A stretch of DNA of 64,000 nucleotides from Stieleria maiorica (GTDB lineage: Bacteria > Planctomycetota > Planctomycetia > Pirellulales > Pirellulaceae). Each line of letters opens with the position of its first letter. The first letter of the stretch is position 1. The position numbers and the translations under genes were made by a program. The DNA is taken from the NCBI RefSeq assembly GCF_008035925.1, contig NZ_CP036264.1:6915641-6979640 (forward strand). The letters run 5' to 3'. The notes under the pieces are model-generated. The model ran no database searches and was not told the DNA's origin. It saw only the letters and a program-made list of their open reading frames with translations. Below are positions 59,933-64,000 of the stretch, in pieces.

Positions 59933-62900
59933 TCAGTTTGTGATCGAAAGTTCGATGTCGTCGATCCGCACACTTCCGAGTTTCGGGTCGGTGACTTCAA
60001 TGCAAATTTCCAGCGGTTCGATCGACGATTCCACGCGCGGGACAGAAAACTCGCTCGTTCGTCGAGTCCAGACGCCGCGTTCGCCGGATAATTCCAAACG
60101 GCTCAGCTCCTTCCCGGCGTGACGAACGACCAGTTGTGCGATCGGTCGATCGGCGTCGATCGTTTGAACCATCACTGAAAGACGGTAATCCTGCGCTGTT
60201 GTCGCGGGCACGGTTTGGACCAGTCGCCAATTGCCGGTTGCCCGTGAGGGGACGGCCCGGCGGATCAACAAACACGCGTTGTCAGAGTCTGCTGCGTCGG
60301 ACGTGATGGCTAGCGGAAGGCTGCCGCCAAGCACTTGACGACCGGCATCCACGGAGGGTTCGGCCGCTTCGATTTGCCAATAGGTTTCCAACGGCAATTC
60401 AAAATCGCCACCGAGTAGCGGCAGGGATGACGGGGGACGATCGGTCGCCGAATCGACGATTTGGTTGACCGAGGCGATCGGCATCGAAGCGATTTGATCG
60501 ACAAACTCCTTGAGCGCCTTGATCTGATCCAGCAGCGCCTGCTTCTCGCTTTCCTCGCGCGTCTCACGGGAACGCAACAGTAAACGCCGGGCCTGGTCGC
60601 GCGACAGATCGATGAACCGGGCCACGTCGCAAGCCGGATCAAGTGTGCGGGCAGATTCGATCGCCGAATACGCTTTGTCCAGCGATCCGCGACGCAACTG
60701 GTGTTTGGCCAACCCGAACCAAGCCGTCGAACGGTGTCGCGCCGAGACGGCGGCGTCGACGGCCGCACGGTACCAGCGATCGGAATTCTCCGGATGCCCC
60801 GCAGGTGACGGTGCCTGTGATTCGACGTGCTCCACGACCCGGGCGGCGCCGATCAGGGAGACCGCGTCGTCGGGGGAAAGCCGAATCGCGTTTGCAAAAT
60901 GTTGTCGGGCCGTTTCCCAATCCTGGTCCTGCAAGGCACACCATCCGGCGATCTGATAACCGCGTGAATTGTCGGCATTCAACTCGATCGCTTTGGCCGA
61001 CCAGACCCTCGCTGGATCCAGGTTGCCACGGGAGTATTCCAGTGATGCGATCAGAGACGCTCGTCTCGCGGCGGCAGGATCGGGTCCGGTCAGACTCTCG
61101 ATCCGATCCGCCCCTTGGTAGGCGAATCGGATCGCTTGAGCGCGTCCGCGAAGATCGTCCAATCGCACCAGGGGGCCGTCCATCGTGTCTTGCAGGTCCA
61201 GTCCGATCTCGACGGCCTGGAAAAAGGCTTCGATGGCGGTGTCGATCTGTCCGAGTTCTGCGGCGGTCGCCCCGACGTGCCAGTACACCCAGTGCAAGTT
61301 CGGCTCGAGTCGCTGGGCCCGGCTGGCATCGCGAAAGCTGGTCCGCAACAGTTCCTTTGCGCGGCGGTGGAGGATTGCGTCGGACCGGGGATGGTCGCGC
61401 ATCAAGACGGCTTGACGGAGCGCGACGGTGGAGCGATCGGCGACGACGAATGCGGCGTCGGGGCGGATCGCGATGCAGCGTCCGTACTCGGCACGCGCCA
61501 ATTCGTAGTACTCAAGCGCGGTGTCAAAATCGCCGCCCGCCTCGGCCCGCTGGGCCTTCAAGTAATAGGCCTGGGCGGTGGGCAGACGGATCCAGCAATC
61601 ATCCGGTGCGTTATCGGAAACGCGTCGCAGCGATTCCAACGCGACGTCGATCGCCCGGTCAGCGGGATCGCCATCGGTCGCCGCCATGAACGTCGTGCCG
61701 TAGTTGTCGAACCAGGATCGGTAGTTGGCATCGACGCTGGCGATCAAACTGAAAATGGCCAACTGCTGGCCATCGGCTGGATTGCGGGGCGGACCCAGTT
61801 CGGCCGGTTCCACGCGTTTGCCGCCGCTGAGCCGAAAGGAGGCGATGCTGCCCAGCCATCGTGCCGCTTCGCTGCGGCGAAACGTTTGGATCCGCTTGGT
61901 CAACTCCGACGCCGCCCGCGCTTCCCGTTTGCCGACATTCGATGACAGATAGCTGCGGATCAATTTCAGCATGCTCGGCGATCCGCCACCGGGATCGCTG
62001 CCCATCGCGACCGCCATTCGGGTCACGTACAACGAGTTCAGGTTGGTCAGGATACGATAGACGTGCCAACGCAGCCGGTCCCGTTGCAGTGCCGTCAGAT
62101 CGTCATCGGGCAAGTCTTCCCACCAGGTGTCACTGTCCCAAAAACCCAGCTCACCCAAGGACGCTTGCAACAGCACCGCGGCTTCGGTCGATCGCGACAG
62201 GTGGACCAGATCTTCGCCGTCGCGTTGGAGCGCATGGAATCGTCCCAACCGTTCCATCCGATCGCGGCGGACGATCAACGACTGGCGCTCGTCGGCCAAC
62301 GCGTCCTGGTTCTCCATCCGATCGATGGCGACACTGAACAGGGCCGCGGCATCGGCATAGCGGCTTTCCGCCAGCGCCGCGTCGCCGCGTTGGATCGCGG
62401 CGCCCGACGCGGCGACGGCTTCCAGCCGCCGCGTCTGTTCTTGAAATTTGATCTTGCGTTCTCGTTCGGCATCGATCCGCGCCGCTTCCATCGCCCGTCG
62501 GTTCATTTCCTGTCGCACCAACAAACCGGAAACGGTTCCGACGAACGTCAGCAACAATCCGACCGCCAGCGCCGCGGTGAGCGCACGGTGATTGCGTGCC
62601 CAACGCAAGGTGCGTTCGATCGGCGGATCGACGAACACGCTGACCGGTTGATCGGCCAGATACTTTTGCACGTCTTCGGCAAGCGCGCCCGCGGTGGCGT
62701 AGCGTTGGGGCATCGGCGTGGCCATCGCCTTCAGGATGATCGCTTGCAGGGCCTTGGGGATCTGGGAGCGAATCTTCAGCGGCGGATCGAACCGGCCTTC
62801 AATGATGCGGTCGAACGTCGACTGCAGGTCGGCTTCACCGGAGTGGGGGGCTTGTCCGGTCAGGATGAAATACAGTGTCGCGCCCAGGCAATACACGTCG

Positions 62901-63877
62901 GCAGCCGTCCCGATCTGGTCGATCTTTCCGGCCGCCTGTTCGGGACTCATGTAGCGGGGCGTGCCGAGCGTGGTGCCCTGGCGGGTTTCATCGACGGAGG
63001 AATCATGTTGGTGATCTAGCGAGAGCGTGGCTTCGAGCTGTTGGTCGATCTCCTTTTCGGTTCCCGGCGAATCGCTCGGACGCGCCGAAGGGTCCAGCCA
63101 TTTGGCCAACCCCCAGTCGACGACCAACGTTTGCCCATAGGACCCCAGCATGATGTTGGCCGGTTTCAAATCGCGATGAACGACCTGCTTGCTGTGCGCG
63201 TAGTCGATCGTTTGGCAGACGTCGACAAAGTGGTCGAGCAGTTTCCGCAAGGAGTCGGTGTCGTACCAATGCGGCGATCGATCGTGCGACGACGGCGTCG
63301 GGGACGGGAGGCGTCGATTGAGTTTTTCTTCGACGACCTGTTGAAGCGTGCGTCCGCGGATGAACTGCATGGCGTAGAACGGGCGGCGGTCGTCCTGTTG
63401 CCCCAACGCATAGATCGGGACGACGCCCGGGTGTTCCAAGAATCCCGTGATCTCCGCTTCGCGACGAAACCGCGCCGCCGCGTTGAAATTGCCGGCCCAC
63501 TCACCGCGCATTTGTTTGAGCGCCACCTCGCGACCGAGTTGCCGGTCCCAAGCCACCCAGACTTCGCCCAGTCCGCCGACGGCGTGTTTGCTGCGCAGCT
63601 CGAATCGACCGCTGGAATCGTCCACGCGGCGACGGTCGGAACCGCTGCCTGCACCTGCCCCGGAGCTGTCGGGGGCGGACGCCTTATCATGCGGGGCGAA
63701 CAGGCCCGAGGCCAGGAAGCTGGCGTCGTCGACCGATTCCAAAGCCGCCAACAAAGAATCAACTCGCTTCCGTAACGAATGGTCGTCTCCGCACGCCGCC
63801 GCCAAGTAGACCTGCCGCTCGACCGGGTCCTCCAGGCTGAGCGCGTGCGTCGCGATTTCGTCGACTGTCAGGGCCAC
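59933..63877 (-). CDS. Transmembrane Ser/Thr kinase with TPR region and C-terminal carbohydrate-binding-like domain
   Basis: The 1314-aa protein has a planctomycete N-terminal helical region (VERQVYLAAACGDDHSLRKR) and a kinase domain at about 93-400: VGGLGEVWVAWDRQLGREVA, VVHRDLKPANIMLG (near 232), VVDWGLAKWLDP (DWG in place of DFG) and YMSPEQAAGKID. One TM helix is near 429-450 (LAVGLLLTFVGTVSGLLV). Some 700 residues of TPR-like helices follow (YSRGNLDPARVWSAKAIELN; GYQIAGWCALQDQDWETARQ). Residues about 1155-1314 form a beta-sandwich resembling CBM/jelly-roll domains. The GTG at 63877 was chosen because it matches the family's usual N-terminus; it overlaps the upstream crotonase stop by 10 bases. 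Confidence 0.9.
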   Translation of the reverse strand: MALTVDEIATHALSLEDPVERQVYLAAACGDDHSLRKRVDSLLAALESVDDASFLASGLFAPHDKASAPDSSGAGAGSGSDRRRVDDSSGRFELRSKHAVGGLGEVWVAWDRQLGREVALKQMRGEWAGNFNAAARFRREAEITGFLEHPGVVPIYALGQQDDRRPFYAMQFIRGRTLQQVVEEKLNRRLPSPTPSSHDRSPHWYDTDSLRKLLDHFVDVCQTIDYAHSKQVVHRDLKPANIMLGSYGQTLVVDWGLAKWLDPSARPSDSPGTEKEIDQQLEATLSLDHQHDSSVDETRQGTTLGTPRYMSPEQAAGKIDQIGTAADVYCLGATLYFILTGQAPHSGEADLQSTFDRIIEGRFDPPLKIRSQIPKALQAIILKAMATPMPQRYATAGALAEDVQKYLADQPVSVFVDPPIERTLRWARNHRALTAALAVGLLLTFVGTVSGLLVRQEMNRRAMEAARIDAERERKIKFQEQTRRLEAVAASGAAIQRGDAALAESRYADAAALFSVAIDRMENQDALADERQSLIVRRDRMERLGRFHALQRDGEDLVHLSRSTEAAVLLQASLGELGFWDSDTWWEDLPDDDLTALQRDRLRWHVYRILTNLNSLYVTRMAVAMGSDPGGGSPSMLKLIRSYLSSNVGKREARAASELTKRIQTFRRSEAARWLGSIASFRLSGGKRVEPAELGPPRNPADGQQLAIFSLIASVDANYRSWFDNYGTTFMAATDGDPADRAIDVALESLRRVSDNAPDDCWIRLPTAQAYYLKAQRAEAGGDFDTALEYYELARAEYGRCIAIRPDAAFVVADRSTVALRQAVLMRDHPRSDAILHRRAKELLRTSFRDASRAQRLEPNLHWVYWHVGATAAELGQIDTAIEAFFQAVEIGLDLQDTMDGPLVRLDDLRGRAQAIRFAYQGADRIESLTGPDPAAARRASLIASLEYSRGNLDPARVWSAKAIELNADNSRGYQIAGWCALQDQDWETARQHFANAIRLSPDDAVSLIGAARVVEHVESQAPSPAGHPENSDRWYRAAVDAAVSARHRSTAWFGLAKHQLRRGSLDKAYSAIESARTLDPACDVARFIDLSRDQARRLLLRSRETREESEKQALLDQIKALKEFVDQIASMPIASVNQIVDSATDRPPSSLPLLGGDFELPLETYWQIEAAEPSVDAGRQVLGGSLPLAITSDAADSDNACLLIRRAVPSRATGNWRLVQTVPATTAQDYRLSVMVQTIDADRPIAQLVVRHAGKELSRLELSGERGVWTRRTSEFSVPRVESSIEPLEICIEVTDPKLGSVRIDDIELSITN

Positions 63878-64000
63878 TGGGGAATCCGTTTTTCCACGAA
63901 CGCTCGGATCCCTTCGGCCGCCGATTCGGTGTTGCACAGCGTCGCGCCGGTCGCGGCGCCGTTGGTCAGGTTCGTCAGCAGCGCCTCGCCGATCCCTTCG
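63868..64000 (-). CDS. Enoyl-CoA hydratase/isomerase family, C-terminal 43 residues (runs off right edge)
   Basis: The minus-strand frame is open from the window edge to a TGA at 63868-63870. It reads AGEGIG-like residues, then TLCNTESAAEGIRAFVEKRI and PQWP. The ending S/T-E-x-A-x-E-G-x-x-A-F-x-E-K-R-x-P-x-W is the classic crotonase (enoyl-CoA hydratase/isomerase) C-terminus. It overlaps the kinase GTG start, so the two genes are probably one transcript. Only the tail is visible, so the substrate cannot be inferred. Confidence 0.75.
   Translation of the reverse strand, partial: EGIGEALLTNLTNGAATGATLCNTESAAEGIRAFVEKRIPQWP

Overview
The window reads as a chromosomal segment of a planctomycete, most likely a Rhodopirellula-like member of the Pirellulaceae. 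The evidence is lineage-typical: a DUF1501 protein paired with a DUF1549/DUF1553 cytochrome-like protein (30052-34541), a DUF1080 protein (9319-10095), an ECF sigma factor divergent from a Ser/Thr kinase (36227-40086), a second giant kinase with a DWG motif and TPR-rich tail (59933-63877), a large exported protein with GEVED and dockerin-like repeats (55086-58739), many secreted hydrolases, high GC, and frequent GTG/TTG starts. I saw no rRNA, tRNA, CRISPR array, phage module or IS transposase.

Layout. 1-9.3 kb: an unidentified partial protein, a MOSC protein, a DinB-domain fusion, a sarcosine-oxidase-type flavoenzyme, an AEC carrier, a GT39-like membrane glycosyltransferase and an SF1 helicase translationally coupled to the DUF1080 gene. 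10-21.8 kb, all on the minus strand: a histidine kinase, a HlyD adaptor, a 1156-aa FtsX-type permease coupled to a lipoate-ligase-like protein, then a MacA/MacB-like tripartite exporter (EF-hand-tailed adaptor, ATPase, permease). 22-36 kb: an SLC13-type carrier with RCK_C domains, a GNAT acetyltransferase, several secreted hydrolase-like proteins, the DUF1549/DUF1501 pair and an MFS carrier. 36-50 kb: the ECF/kinase pair, two tandem PHP-like secreted proteins, an EamA carrier, cytidylate kinase, a methyltransferase, GAPDH and a YbjN-like protein. 50-64 kb: a TlpA-type thioredoxin, a PhoD phosphatase, a GDPD-like hydrolase, the large surface protein coupled to a small L7/L12-like membrane protein, a small c-type cytochrome, the second kinase and the end of a crotonase-family gene.

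The most unusual layer is non-coding. Intergenic gaps carry at least six families of dispersed palindromic or tandem DNA. Family A is a ~130-bp imperfect palindrome with GGCCTGTTGATTT ends. Family B is built on GTTCCAAGGC hairpins. Family C is a TAGCTAC/CGCCAGA inverted repeat. Family D is a GTACGATGGCCCTTCC element, one copy of which lies inside a 189-bp element with perfect 19-bp terminal inverted repeats. Family E is a GGTAGCGGA inverted repeat. Family G is a GGGGCAAAACGATG-type array. A ~160-bp (AACCAAG)n tract lies between a HlyD adaptor and the FtsX permease. One family A copy appears to sit inside a family E copy, which suggests mobility. These elements also generate spurious ORFs.

Several protein architectures deserve attention: EF hands on a membrane-fusion adaptor and inside a PHP-like protein, a zinc-finger plus kinase plus polysaccharide-export-like fusion, and a membrane-anchored L7/L12-CTD-like protein coupled to a surface protein. 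All family names come from recognising motifs by eye; no database search was run.
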